Below are positions 47,874 to 57,406 of a DNA stretch of 64,000 bases, one piece after another. The stretch is taken from contig NZ_JABSTZ010000001.1 of assembly GCF_013283745.1 (NCBI RefSeq), positions 364,406 to 428,405 on the forward strand. The letters are read 5' to 3'. Under the pieces are notes generated by a model. The model was not told where the DNA came from, did not search any database, and saw nothing but the letters and a program-made list of their open reading frames with translations. Positions within the stretch are counted from its first letter, which is position 1. The number at the start of each line of letters is the position of its first letter. This stretch comes from Aeromicrobium stalagmiti. GTDB taxonomy: Bacteria > Actinomycetota > Actinomycetes > Propionibacteriales > Nocardioidaceae. Position numbers and translations under genes: made by a program.

Positions 47874-49340
47874 GTGATCAAAAAGGACATCGTCATCATC
47901 GGTACCGGATTCTCCGGCATGGGCATGGCCATGAAGCTGCGGGCCTCCGGCCGCGAGGACTTCGTGGTGCTCGAGAAGGCACAGGACGTCGGCGGCACGT
48001 GGCGCGACAACACCTACCCCGGCTGCGAGTGTGACATCCCCAGCCACATGTACTCGTTCTCCTACGAGCTCAACACCGACTGGAGCAAGAGCTTCTCGGG
48101 CCAGCCCGAGATCTACTCCTACATGCGCAAGGTCGCCGACGAGCAGGGCATCCGCCCCTACATCGACTTCGGCGTCGAGGTCACCGGCGCCGCCTGGGAC
48201 GAGGACCGTCGTGTGTGGACGATCCGCACCGCGTCCGGCGAGGACTACGAGGCGCGCTTCGTCGTGGCCGGCGTCGGCGGGCTGCACATCCCCAACATCC
48301 CCGAGATCGCCGGGGCCGACACGTTCGAGGGCCCCAAGTTCCACTCCGCCCAGTGGGACCACTCGGTGGACCTGAAGGGCAAGAAGGTCGTCGTCATCGG
48401 CACCGGTGCCAGCGCGATCCAGTTCATCCCGATCATCGCCCAGGAGGTCGGCCAGCTCACGGTCTTCCAGCGGACGCCCCCGTGGGTGCTGCCCAAGAAG
48501 GACAAGCCGACGCCCGAGTGGCGCAAGTCCGTGTTCGCCAAGGTGCCCGGAGCCCAGCGGGCCTACCGCAACGCCCTCTACTGGGGCCTCGAGGCACGCG
48601 CGATCGCGTTCAACGGCCACCTCAACGTGCTGCCGTTCGCCGAGAAGATCGTCACGAAGTACCTCGAGAAGAAGATCCCCGACCCCGAGCTGCGCGCCAA
48701 GCTGACGCCCGACTACCGCCTGGGGTGCAAGCGTGTGCTGCAGTCCAACACGTACTACCCGACCTTCCTGCGCGACAACGTCGAGCTCAGCACCGACGGC
48801 GTCAAGGAGATCCTGAGCGACGGCGTGATCGACGGCAACGGCGTCAAGCACGAGGCCGACGTCATCATCTACGGCACGGGCTTCCACGTGATCGACGCGT
48901 TCGACTACCTGGACATCAAGGGCAAGGGCGGCGTCGACCTGGCGTCGCAGTTCCGTGAGGGCGGCGTCGAGACCTACATGGGCATGATGGTCAACGGCTT
49001 CCCGAACCTCGCGTTCATGCTCGGCCCCAACACGGCGCTCGGCCACAACTCGGTCGTCTTCATGATCGAGCAGCAGACGAAGTTCATCATCCGGCTGCTC
49101 GACGAGATGGACCAGCGCGGCGCCGCGGCCGCCGAGCCGACCAAGGAGGCCCAGGTCGAGTTCAACGAGGAGATCCAGCGCCTCGTCGAGAAGGGCATCT
49201 GGACCCAGGGCGGCTGCACCAGCTGGTATCTCGACAGCCAGGGCAAGAACCGCACGATCTGGCCGAAGTTCACGTTCCAGTACTGGTGGGAGACCCGCAA
49301 GGTCAACGTGCCCGACTTCGCGTGGGAGCAGGCGGCCTGA
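47874..49340 (+). CDS. flavin monooxygenase with Baeyer-Villiger fingerprint
   Basis: A 488-residue FAD/NADPH enzyme. Rossmann FAD motif VIIGTGFSGMGMAMKL and NADPH motif VVIGTGASAIQFIPII flank FEGPKFHSAQWD, which fits the type I Baeyer-Villiger fingerprint FxGxxxHxxxW[P/D]. The usual late block (VIIYGTGFHVIDAFDYLDI) is also present. It would insert one oxygen atom next to a ketone. The GTG at 47874 follows TAGTAT by 7 nt and has no Shine-Dalgarno. It is followed by a P450 after 1 nt. Confidence 0.9.
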   Translation: MIKKDIVIIGTGFSGMGMAMKLRASGREDFVVLEKAQDVGGTWRDNTYPGCECDIPSHMYSFSYELNTDWSKSFSGQPEIYSYMRKVADEQGIRPYIDFGVEVTGAAWDEDRRVWTIRTASGEDYEARFVVAGVGGLHIPNIPEIAGADTFEGPKFHSAQWDHSVDLKGKKVVVIGTGASAIQFIPIIAQEVGQLTVFQRTPPWVLPKKDKPTPEWRKSVFAKVPGAQRAYRNALYWGLEARAIAFNGHLNVLPFAEKIVTKYLEKKIPDPELRAKLTPDYRLGCKRVLQSNTYYPTFLRDNVELSTDGVKEILSDGVIDGNGVKHEADVIIYGTGFHVIDAFDYLDIKGKGGVDLASQFREGGVETYMGMMVNGFPNLAFMLGPNTALGHNSVVFMIEQQTKFIIRLLDEMDQRGAAAAEPTKEAQVEFNEEIQRLVEKGIWTQGGCTSWYLDSQGKNRTIWPKFTFQYWWETRKVNVPDFAWEQAA

Positions 49341-49341
49341 C

Positions 49342-50676
49342 ATGAGCGGAGCGCAGGAGCGTCCGACGTACGACCTCCCGGACGGGCCCACGACCCACCC
49401 GGCGGTCATGACGTGGAGGTTCCTGCGCAGCCGCGACCGGCTCGTCCCGGCGTTCCACCGCGAGTTCGGTGACACCTTCACGATCCGCATCCTGCCGGGA
49501 CCCCGCACGCTCGTGGTCTTCAGCGACCCGGCCGACGTGAAGGAGATCTTCGCCGCCGACCCGTCGCAGTTCCACGCCGGCAAGGGCAACGAGATCCTCA
49601 AGCCCGTCATGGGGCACCACTCGGTGCTGCTCACCGACGACGCCCAGCACCAGCGCGCCCGCAAGCTGCTGATGCCGGCCTTCACCGGGCCGTCGATGCG
49701 GGGCTACCAACCGCTCGTGGAGTCGATCGCCAAGGTCGAGGTCGACTCGTGGCGCGACGGCGACCGGCTCGTCACCCTCGACCGGATGAACGCGATCACC
49801 CTCGACGTCATCCTGCAGGTCGTCTTCGGCGTGACCGACGAGCAGCGGCTCGCCGTGCTGCGGCCCAAGGTCAACCGCATGGTCGACATCGACGCCAAGA
49901 TGCTGCTCGCCTGGTCGTACCCCAGGCTGTTCGCCCTGCCACCGTGGCGGGGCTACTTCAAGAACCAGCAGGCGGTCGACGAGCTGCTCTACGCCGAGAT
50001 CCGCGAGCGTCGGGCGGCGCACGACAGCGGCCCCGACGGCCTGGCGGGCAGGGACGACGTCCTCTCGCGGCTCCTGCGCGTCGGCGACGGCGACTCCGAC
50101 GAGCCACCGCTGACCGACGAGGAGATGCGCGACCAGCTCGTCACCCTCCTGCTCGCCGGGCACGAGACGACGGCGTCCGCGCTGTCGTGGACGCTCCACG
50201 AGCTGGGTCGCTCCCCCGAGCTGCTCGCCCGGGCCACGGCCGCCGCCGACACCGGCGACGACGCGTTCCTCGAGGCCTGCCTCAAGGAGGGCATGCGACT
50301 GCACCCGATCATCGACTTCGTCGCCCGCACGCTGCAGAGCGACCAGGTCGTGGCCGGACGGCTCCTGCCCAGGGGCACGACCGTCACGCCGTCGATCATG
50401 CTGTCGCACAGCCGTGAAAAGAGCTTCGCGGACTCCCACACGTTCTCGCCCGACCGCTTCCTGGTCGACAAGATCGCCCCCAACACGTGGATCCCGTTCG
50501 GCGGCGGCGTCCGTCGCTGCATCGGTGCCGCGTTCTCGCTGATGGAGGGCACCGTCGTGCTGCGCGAGGTGCTGCAACGGTTCGAGGTGCACGCCGACCG
50601 GCCGGCGCCCAACAAGCTCCGCAACATCACCAACGTCCCCGCCGACAAGGCACCGCTCCGCCTGACCTCCCGCTGA
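49342..50676 (+). CDS. cytochrome P450
   Basis: A 444-residue P450. The I-helix is LVTLLLAGHETTASALSW (acid-alcohol pair), the ExxR motif is EACLKEGMRLHP, and the haem ligand is in PFGGGVRRCIGAAFS. No N-terminal membrane anchor is visible, which is normal for bacterial P450s. It starts 1 nt after the monooxygenase stop. Ferredoxin and reductase partners are not adjacent. Its neighbour suggests a terpenoid, steroid or fatty-acyl substrate, but nothing here fixes it. Confidence 0.93.
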   Translation: MSGAQERPTYDLPDGPTTHPAVMTWRFLRSRDRLVPAFHREFGDTFTIRILPGPRTLVVFSDPADVKEIFAADPSQFHAGKGNEILKPVMGHHSVLLTDDAQHQRARKLLMPAFTGPSMRGYQPLVESIAKVEVDSWRDGDRLVTLDRMNAITLDVILQVVFGVTDEQRLAVLRPKVNRMVDIDAKMLLAWSYPRLFALPPWRGYFKNQQAVDELLYAEIRERRAAHDSGPDGLAGRDDVLSRLLRVGDGDSDEPPLTDEEMRDQLVTLLLAGHETTASALSWTLHELGRSPELLARATAAADTGDDAFLEACLKEGMRLHPIIDFVARTLQSDQVVAGRLLPRGTTVTPSIMLSHSREKSFADSHTFSPDRFLVDKIAPNTWIPFGGGVRRCIGAAFSLMEGTVVLREVLQRFEVHADRPAPNKLRNITNVPADKAPLRLTSR

Positions 50677-50703
50677 CCCTCGTCAGGACGCTGGTGCACC
50701 GCC

Positions 50704-53250
50704 TCAGGCGGGGCCGACCGCCGTCACGGTCACGACGGCCTCGCCGGCCTCGTCGGACGCCGCCAGGTCGACCGTCGCGCTGATGCCCCAGTCGCGATCG
50801 CCCTCGGGATCGTCGAAGGTCTGCCGGACGGTCCACGTGTCGGGCCCCTCCTGCACCATGAACAGCTCCGGCCCGCGCGACCCCGGCCCGGTGCCGATGT
50901 TGGTCGCGAAGCCCGACTCCGCCGGGTACTCCTCGCGGTAGGCCGCCATCGCCTCCATCCACGCGTCGGCGTCCCACTCCCCGTCGGGGTCGAGCGCGGC
51001 CAGCTCGGTCCAGCGGCCGAACGCCGCCAGCTCGACCCGGCGGAACATCGCGTTGCGCACGAGCACCCGGAACGCGCGCGTGTTGCCGGTGACCGGACGC
51101 GGCGTCTCGGACGCCATCGCCTGGGGCCGGACCTCGAGCGGGTCGACCCCGGGGGCGATCAGCTGCTCCCACTCGTCGAGCAGCGACGAGTCGGTCTGGC
51201 GCACGAGCTCGCCGAGCCACTCGGTGAGGTCCTCGAGCTCGTCGTTGCGAGCCTTCTCCGGAACCGTGCGGCCGAGCGTCTTGTAGACGTCGGAGAGGTA
51301 GCGCAGCACCAGCCCCTCCGACCGGGCGAGCTGGTAGTCGCCGACGAGCTCGGAGAACGTCATCGCCCGCTCCCACATCTCGCGGACGACCGACTTGGGC
51401 CGCAGCTCGTGGTCGGCGACCCACGGGTGCCCGATCCGGTACGTCTCGTAGGCCGCGGTGAGCAGCTCCTCGAGCGGCTTGGGGTGCGTGATCTCCTCGA
51501 GCAGCTCCATCCGCTCGTCGTACTCGATGCCGTCCATCTTCATCTCGTTGATGGCCTCGCCGCGGGCCCGGTGCCGCTGCGCGTTGATGATCGGCCGGGG
51601 GTCGTCGAGGGTCGCCTCGACGACCGACACGACGTCGAGCGCATACGTCGGCGACTCGCGGTCGAGCAGGTCGAGCGCCGCCACCGCAAACGGCGAGAGC
51701 GGCTGGTTGAGCGCGAAGTTGGCCTGCAGGTCGATCGTGAGCTGGAGGGTGCGGCCCTCGGCGTCGGGCGGATCGATGCGCTCGACGACCTCGCCGGCGA
51801 GCAGCGCCTCGATGATCTCGTCGACCTGCGCCAGCATCCGGTCCTGCGAGTCCTCGGTCTCGCCACTCTCACGCAGCAGCCGCTCGAGCGACGCGCGGGC
51901 GTCGCCGGGGCGCGAGACGACGTCGAGCACCATCGCGTGGCTGACCTTCATCCGCGAGACGAGCGACTCCGGCGTGCCGGTCGAGAGCTTCTCGAACGTG
52001 CCCTGCCCCCACGACACGAACCCCTCCTGCGGCTTCTTGCGCTGGATGCGCTTGAGCTTCTTGGGATCGTCGCCGGCCTTGCGGACGAGGCGGGCGTTCT
52101 CGATCTCGTGCTCGGGCGCCTCGACGACGACGTGGCCGATCGTGTCGTAGCCGGCACGGCCGGCCCGCCCGGCGATCTGCTGGAACTCGCGCACCTGCAG
52201 CTGGCGCTGGCGCGTGCCGTCGTACTTCGACAGGCCGCTGAACAGCACCGTGCGGATCGGGACGTTGATGCCGACGCCGAGCGTGTCGGTGCCGCACACG
52301 ACCTTGAGCAGGCCCTGCTGGGTCAGCGTCTCGACGAGCCGTCGGTAGCGCGGCAGCATGCCAGCGTGGTGCACGCCGACCCCCATGCGGATGAGCCGCG
52401 ACAGCGTCTTGCCGAACGCCGACGAGAACCGGAAGTCGCCCAGCGCGTCGGCGATCGTGTCGCGCTCCTCGCGCGTGGCGACCTTGATGCTGGTGAGGGC
52501 CTGGGCCCGCTCCAGCGCCGAGACCTGCGTGAAGTGCACGACGTAGACGGGCGTCTGACCGGTCTCGATGAGCTGCTCGAGCGTCTCCTGCACCGGGGTC
52601 GAGACGTACTCGCTGACCAGCGGGACCGGACGCTCCGTGGACGAGACGACCGCCGTCTCGCGTCCCGTGCGCCGTGACAGGTCGGCCTCGAGCCTGGTGG
52701 TGTCACCGAGGGTCGCCGACATCAGGAGGAACTGCGCCCGCGGCAGCTCGATCAGCGGCACCTGCCACGCCCAGCCCCGGTCGGGATCGGCGTAGAAGTG
52801 GAACTCGTCCATGACGACCAGGCCGATGTCGGCGTCCGCGCCCTCGCGCAGCGCCATGTTGGCCAGGATCTCGGCCGTCGCCGCGATGATCGGGGCATCG
52901 GCGTTGACCGCGGCGTCACCGGTCACCATCCCGACGTTCTCGGCACCGAAGATCTCGCAGAGGTCGAAGAACTTCTCGCTGACGAGCGCCTTGATCGGCG
53001 CGGTGTAGACGCTGCACTCGCCGCGGGCCAGCGCGGCGGCCATGGCACCGGTGGCGACCAGGCTCTTGCCCGAGCCGGTCGGGGTGGCCAGCACGACGTT
53101 GGACCCCGCCACGCACTCGAGGATCGCCTCGTCCTGCGCCGGGTAGAGGGTCAGGCCACGGCTGTCGACCCACTCGGCGACGGCCTCGTAGACGGCGTCC
53201 TCGTCGTACGCGGCTCCGGTGGGTGGGAGGAGGTCGATGAGGCGGGGCAT
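50704..53250 (-). CDS. DEAD/DEAH-box helicase with DUF3516
   Basis: An 848-residue SF2 helicase. Motif I is ATPTGSGKSLVATG, motif II is VVMDEFHFYADPDRGW (DEFH), motif III MSATLGDTTRL, and motif VI QIAGRAGRAGYD. The C-terminal ~350 residues are DUF3516. It resembles Ski2-type helicases of actinobacteria and probably remodels RNA or ribonucleoprotein. It lies 30 nt before the eccC stop on the same strand, which may be coincidental. The start is ATG at 53250 with GACAAT 6 nt upstream. Confidence 0.88.
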   Translation of the reverse strand: MPRLIDLLPPTGAAYDEDAVYEAVAEWVDSRGLTLYPAQDEAILECVAGSNVVLATPTGSGKSLVATGAMAAALARGECSVYTAPIKALVSEKFFDLCEIFGAENVGMVTGDAAVNADAPIIAATAEILANMALREGADADIGLVVMDEFHFYADPDRGWAWQVPLIELPRAQFLLMSATLGDTTRLEADLSRRTGRETAVVSSTERPVPLVSEYVSTPVQETLEQLIETGQTPVYVVHFTQVSALERAQALTSIKVATREERDTIADALGDFRFSSAFGKTLSRLIRMGVGVHHAGMLPRYRRLVETLTQQGLLKVVCGTDTLGVGINVPIRTVLFSGLSKYDGTRQRQLQVREFQQIAGRAGRAGYDTIGHVVVEAPEHEIENARLVRKAGDDPKKLKRIQRKKPQEGFVSWGQGTFEKLSTGTPESLVSRMKVSHAMVLDVVSRPGDARASLERLLRESGETEDSQDRMLAQVDEIIEALLAGEVVERIDPPDAEGRTLQLTIDLQANFALNQPLSPFAVAALDLLDRESPTYALDVVSVVEATLDDPRPIINAQRHRARGEAINEMKMDGIEYDERMELLEEITHPKPLEELLTAAYETYRIGHPWVADHELRPKSVVREMWERAMTFSELVGDYQLARSEGLVLRYLSDVYKTLGRTVPEKARNDELEDLTEWLGELVRQTDSSLLDEWEQLIAPGVDPLEVRPQAMASETPRPVTGNTRAFRVLVRNAMFRRVELAAFGRWTELAALDPDGEWDADAWMEAMAAYREEYPAESGFATNIGTGPGSRGPELFMVQEGPDTWTVRQTFDDPEGDRDWGISATVDLAASDEAGEAVVTVTAVGPA

Positions 53251-53280
53251 CGTCCCATTGTCCCCGCCGTCCGGCCGTCC

Positions 53281-56200
53281 CTAGACCGAGGGCGGCGCCC
53301 AGGCGGCCTGGATGATCTCCAGACCCCGGTCACGGGTGACGAGCTGACCGCGCCCCGGCGCGGACGGCCGCGGACGGGCGTTGCCGATGAGCGCACCCTC
53401 GTCGGGGCTGCCCGAGAGCAGGATGCCGGGCTGGGCGAGCTCGCGCAGCGTCTGCAGCACCGGATCGAACGAGGCTCGCGACGCACCGCCGGAGCGACGG
53501 GCGACGACCAGGTGCAGGCCGACGTCGCGCCCTTGGGCGAGGAACGGGACGAGCGGGCCCAACGGCGAGGAGCTCTGCGGGGCGACGAGGTCGTAGTCGT
53601 CGACCAGCACGTAGGCCTCGGGGCCGCTCCACCACGAACGGGTGCGCAGCTGGTCGGGCGTCACGTCGGGCCCCGGGATGCGGGTCTTCAGCACCTCGGC
53701 CAGGCCACCGATGACCGCCTCGATCTGCGCCGAGCTCGAGACGTACTCCATCTGGAAGTCGTCGGGCAGCTCGCCGAGCATCGCGCGGCGGTAGTCGACG
53801 ACCACGAGCTGCGCCTGCGCCGGTGTGCGGCTGCGCATGATCTCGCGGGCGTAGGCGCGCAGCAGCGAGCTCTTGCCGGATCGGCCGTCGCCGTAGACCA
53901 CGAGGTGCGGCTCGGCCTCGACGTCGAGACCGACGGGCTTGAGGTCACGCTCGTCGATGCCGAGCAGGACGCGTCGGTCGCCCTCCTCCAGGGCCGCCAG
54001 CTCGCGCACGCGGTCGAGGTCGACCCGCGACGGCAGCAGCCGCAGCTTGGGTCCGCCCTGTCCGGGCCACGACGCCTTGACCCGCGCCACGAGGTCGTCG
54101 ACCGCCGGACCGACGGTCGCGCCGTCGGCCTTGCCGTCGAGCCGGGGCAGGGCCGACAGGAAGTGCAGCTTGGACGAGACGAGACCGCGTCCGGGCCGCT
54201 CGTTGGGCACCAGCTGGGCGATCTTGCGGTCGACCTCCGAGTCGGTCGGGTCACCGAGGCGCAGCTCGAGCCGGGTGCCGAAGAGGTCGCGCATCGCGGC
54301 ACGGAAGTCTCCCCATCGCGACGACGAGGCGAGCACGTGGACGCCGTAGGTCAGTCCCCGCTGCGCGAGGTTCTGCATCTCCATCTCGAGCGAGTCGAAG
54401 TCGGAGCGCAGGGTGCTCCAGCCGTCGATCACGAGATAGACGTCGCCGTAGCCGTCGTCGACCGAACCCTCGCGGCGGCGGGCACGGTAGGTCTCGACCG
54501 AGTCGATGCCCTGCGAGCGGAGATAGGCCTCGCGCCGGTCGGCGATGCCGCTGACCTCGGCGAAGATGCGGCGCACGACGTCGGGCTCGGCGCGGGTGCC
54601 CACACCGGAGACGTGCGGCAGGTCCGTCATGCCGGCGAACGTGCCGCCACCGAAGTCGAGGACGTAGACCTGGGACTCGCGCGGGCTGGACGTCAGCGCG
54701 ATGCTCGCGACGACGGTGCGCAGCACGGTGCTCTTGCCGCTGCGGGGGCCACCGACCACGGCGAGGTGACCACCGGCGCCGGAGAGATCGACCGAGAGCA
54801 CCTCGCGGCGCTGCTCGCGCGGACGGTCGAGCGTGCCGACCGGGACGCGGAGGCCGCCGTAGACGCTCCAGCGGGACGACAGCAGACCCGTGTCGTCGGT
54901 CTCGGTCAGGTCGGGCATGAGCACGTCGAGCGTGTCGGGCACGTCGAGCGGCGGCAGCCACACCTGGTGCGCCTGCGGCCCCTGCCCGACCATCGTGTCG
55001 ACCGCGATGTCGAGCACGGACGCCGTGCTCTCGGCGACCGGAGCCACCACGACCTCGGGCGTCGACGGCTCGCTCTCGATGGGCGCGAGCACGTGGCTCG
55101 TCGTGAACGGGAGGATGCTGCGCGCCTGCTGGCCGTCGGGGGCGACGGTCGCGACACGACGCGGCGGCGGCCCCGAGACGTAGGCGGCCTTGAACCGGGT
55201 CATGCTCGACTGGTCCGCCTTGAGGTAGCCCAGGCCGGGCACCGAGGGCAGCTCGTAGGCGTCAGGAGACCCGAGCACCGCCCGGGACTCGCCGGCCGAG
55301 AACGTCCGGAGGCCGATGCGGTAGGACAGGTGGCTCTCCAGGCCGCGCAGGCGGCCCTCCTCGAGGCGCTGCGAGGCGAGCAGGAGGTGGAGGCCGAGCG
55401 ATCGACCGAGACGGCCGATCGCGACGAACAGGTCGATGAAGTCGGGCTTGGCCGAGAGCATCTCGGAGAACTCGTCGACGACGATGAACAGGCTGGGGAG
55501 CGGCTCGAGGTCCTCCCCCGCGGCGCGGGCCTTCTCGTAGTCGCGCTGCGAGGCGTAGTTGCCCGCGCGGCGCAGCTGCTCCTGACGACGGACCATCTCG
55601 CCCGACAGGGCGTCCTGCATGCGGTCGACCAGTGGCAGCTCGTCCTCGAGGTTGGTGATGACCGCCGAGACGTGGGGCAGGTCGGACAGACCGGCGAACG
55701 TCGCGCCGCCCTTGAAGTCGACGAGCACCATGTTGAGCGTCTCGGACGAGTGGGTCAGGGCGAGGCCGAGCACGAGAGTGCGCAGCAGCTCGGACTTGCC
55801 CGAGCCGGTCGCGCCGATGACCAGGCCGTGCGGACCCATGCCCTGCTGGGCCGACTCCTTGATGTCGAGATAGACCGGTGCGCCGTTGCCGGCCACGCCG
55901 ATCGGCACCCGGAGCTGGTCGCGGGCCGGACGGTCGCGCCAGGCGTCCTCGACGTTGAGGCCCCGGACGTCGCCGAGACCCAGCAGGTCGGTGAGGTCGG
56001 GGGTGCCGGCCATCGCGTCGTCGCGGACGGGACCCTCGACCGCGCCCAGCGGGGCGAGTCGGCGGGCGAACGCCTCGGCGGACGCCACGTCGAGGCGGTC
56101 GGCCGACGCGCGGACGGGCTCCTCGTGGCGGCGCCACGCGGTCACGGCGCTCTCGTCGCGGCGGTCCTCGAACTCCAGCCGCAGCCGGGTGGGGTCCTCC

Positions 56201-57243
56201 AGCTCGCCCCAGCGCTCGGGCAGCTCGAGCACCGTCACGCCGTGGACGCCCTCCTCGGGCACGAGGTGGTTGCCCGGAGGCAGCGCGGCACCGTCGACCA
56301 CGAGCAGCAGGTGCGGACCCTCGACCGGCTGCTCGGCACCGAAGCGGGGACGATCGATGAGCTCGCGCGGCAGCATCGCGGCGAGGTCGTCGATCGACCG
56401 CGAGACCATGCGGCTCGGCCCGACCGCGTCGGACTCGCGGCTGCTCTGCGCGTGCGGCAGCCACTTGACCCAGTCCCACTGCTGCACCGCGTCGCCGTCG
56501 GCGAGCACGGCGACGACGAGCTGGTCGGGGCTGTGGAACGCGGCCGCCTCGCTCACCATCGAGCGGGCCAGGCCCCGGACGGGCTGCTCGGCGCCGATGA
56601 GCTCGATCCGGCTGAAGGCGCCGAGGTCGATCGCCGCGGGCAGGCCGGGCTGGGCCCGGTGCACCGCGAGCAGCCGGTGCAGCGCCGACGCGCACACGGG
56701 GTCGACCTGGTCGATGGGGGCGCTCTCCGGCGGCACCAGCTCGACGGCCAGCGGCTGGGTCGACGTGCCGTAGCGGACGTGGAGGCGGTGCGGGTCGTCG
56801 GCGCCACGCTCCCAGACCCGACTGCCCTCCTCGGCGAAGGTGGCGAGGACGGTCGGCGACGGGTGCAGCCACATCAGGCCTGCGCGCTGCGCGTCGGCCG
56901 CACGGCGGACGCTGCTGCGCACCGTCGAGAGGTACTGGAGGTACTCACGGCGGGAGCCGGCGACCTTGGTCTTGCGCTGCTTGATCTGACGCTCGACGTT
57001 GACGACGACGAAGCCGAGTGTCGCGACCAGGAACATGCCTGCCGCGATGAAGCCGCGGGCCCCGGCACCGCTCGACGCGACGAAGACGATCGAGCCGACG
57101 CTGGCCAGCATCGGCAGCGCCATCATCAGGGCACCGCCGATGCCCTCGTGCGGCTGGAGCTCAGGAGGCGACTGGACCTCGAGCCGTCCCTCGGGCACGG
57201 CCGGTCGCTCGATGCGCTCCCCGCGGCGCAGTGTCGTGGACAC
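53281..57243 (-). CDS. eccC: type VII secretion ATPase EccC (fused EccCa-EccCb)
   Basis: A 1320-residue FtsK/SpoIIIE-type motor. Two membrane helices lie near residues 40-85 (ALMMALPMLASVGSIVFVAS; AAGMFLVATLGFVVV). Three P-loop domains follow, with Walker A motifs at about residues 473 (GATGSGKSELL), 828 (GGPRSGKSTVL) and 1113 (YGDGRSGKSSLL), the canonical EccC layout. The GTG at 57243 has GGAGG 5 nt upstream. A minus-strand TAGAAT (57311-57306) is a possible -10. It is divergent from the EccD-like gene, 163 bp away. Confidence 0.95.
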   Translation of the reverse strand: MSTTLRRGERIERPAVPEGRLEVQSPPELQPHEGIGGALMMALPMLASVGSIVFVASSGAGARGFIAAGMFLVATLGFVVVNVERQIKQRKTKVAGSRREYLQYLSTVRSSVRRAADAQRAGLMWLHPSPTVLATFAEEGSRVWERGADDPHRLHVRYGTSTQPLAVELVPPESAPIDQVDPVCASALHRLLAVHRAQPGLPAAIDLGAFSRIELIGAEQPVRGLARSMVSEAAAFHSPDQLVVAVLADGDAVQQWDWVKWLPHAQSSRESDAVGPSRMVSRSIDDLAAMLPRELIDRPRFGAEQPVEGPHLLLVVDGAALPPGNHLVPEEGVHGVTVLELPERWGELEDPTRLRLEFEDRRDESAVTAWRRHEEPVRASADRLDVASAEAFARRLAPLGAVEGPVRDDAMAGTPDLTDLLGLGDVRGLNVEDAWRDRPARDQLRVPIGVAGNGAPVYLDIKESAQQGMGPHGLVIGATGSGKSELLRTLVLGLALTHSSETLNMVLVDFKGGATFAGLSDLPHVSAVITNLEDELPLVDRMQDALSGEMVRRQEQLRRAGNYASQRDYEKARAAGEDLEPLPSLFIVVDEFSEMLSAKPDFIDLFVAIGRLGRSLGLHLLLASQRLEEGRLRGLESHLSYRIGLRTFSAGESRAVLGSPDAYELPSVPGLGYLKADQSSMTRFKAAYVSGPPPRRVATVAPDGQQARSILPFTTSHVLAPIESEPSTPEVVVAPVAESTASVLDIAVDTMVGQGPQAHQVWLPPLDVPDTLDVLMPDLTETDDTGLLSSRWSVYGGLRVPVGTLDRPREQRREVLSVDLSGAGGHLAVVGGPRSGKSTVLRTVVASIALTSSPRESQVYVLDFGGGTFAGMTDLPHVSGVGTRAEPDVVRRIFAEVSGIADRREAYLRSQGIDSVETYRARRREGSVDDGYGDVYLVIDGWSTLRSDFDSLEMEMQNLAQRGLTYGVHVLASSSRWGDFRAAMRDLFGTRLELRLGDPTDSEVDRKIAQLVPNERPGRGLVSSKLHFLSALPRLDGKADGATVGPAVDDLVARVKASWPGQGGPKLRLLPSRVDLDRVRELAALEEGDRRVLLGIDERDLKPVGLDVEAEPHLVVYGDGRSGKSSLLRAYAREIMRSRTPAQAQLVVVDYRRAMLGELPDDFQMEYVSSSAQIEAVIGGLAEVLKTRIPGPDVTPDQLRTRSWWSGPEAYVLVDDYDLVAPQSSSPLGPLVPFLAQGRDVGLHLVVARRSGGASRASFDPVLQTLRELAQPGILLSGSPDEGALIGNARPRPSAPGRGQLVTRDRGLEIIQAAWAPPSV

Positions 57244-57305
57244 GTGGACCTCCGTCGATCCTCGGATGAGGGGCGGCCATGCCTCGGCCCCCCGTTGCTC
57301 GCACG

Positions 57306-57311
57306 ATTCTA
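57306..57311 (-). promoter_or_regulatory. putative -10 of eccC
   Basis: TAGAAT on the minus strand, about 63 nt before the eccC GTG, which in turn has a clear Shine-Dalgarno. It is the only good TAnnnT hexamer in the divergent gap 57244-57406. No -35 is obvious. Confidence 0.4.
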
Positions 57312-57406
57312 GGGGTCCAGATGTGGGCCGGCACCGCGGGCGACAGCCTGTGGCGACAACCTGAGCGCGATCGGGCACCATGGTCCCAGGCGAAAGGGGG
57401 GCCGAC

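Noticed and set aside
52798..57312. Very long open frame on the plus strand, about 1500 codons
   Set aside because: It is the antisense shadow of eccC and the helicase; the composition (Arg/Asp/Gly/Val-rich with no domain) is typical of the reverse frame of a high-GC gene, while both minus-strand genes have full motifs.
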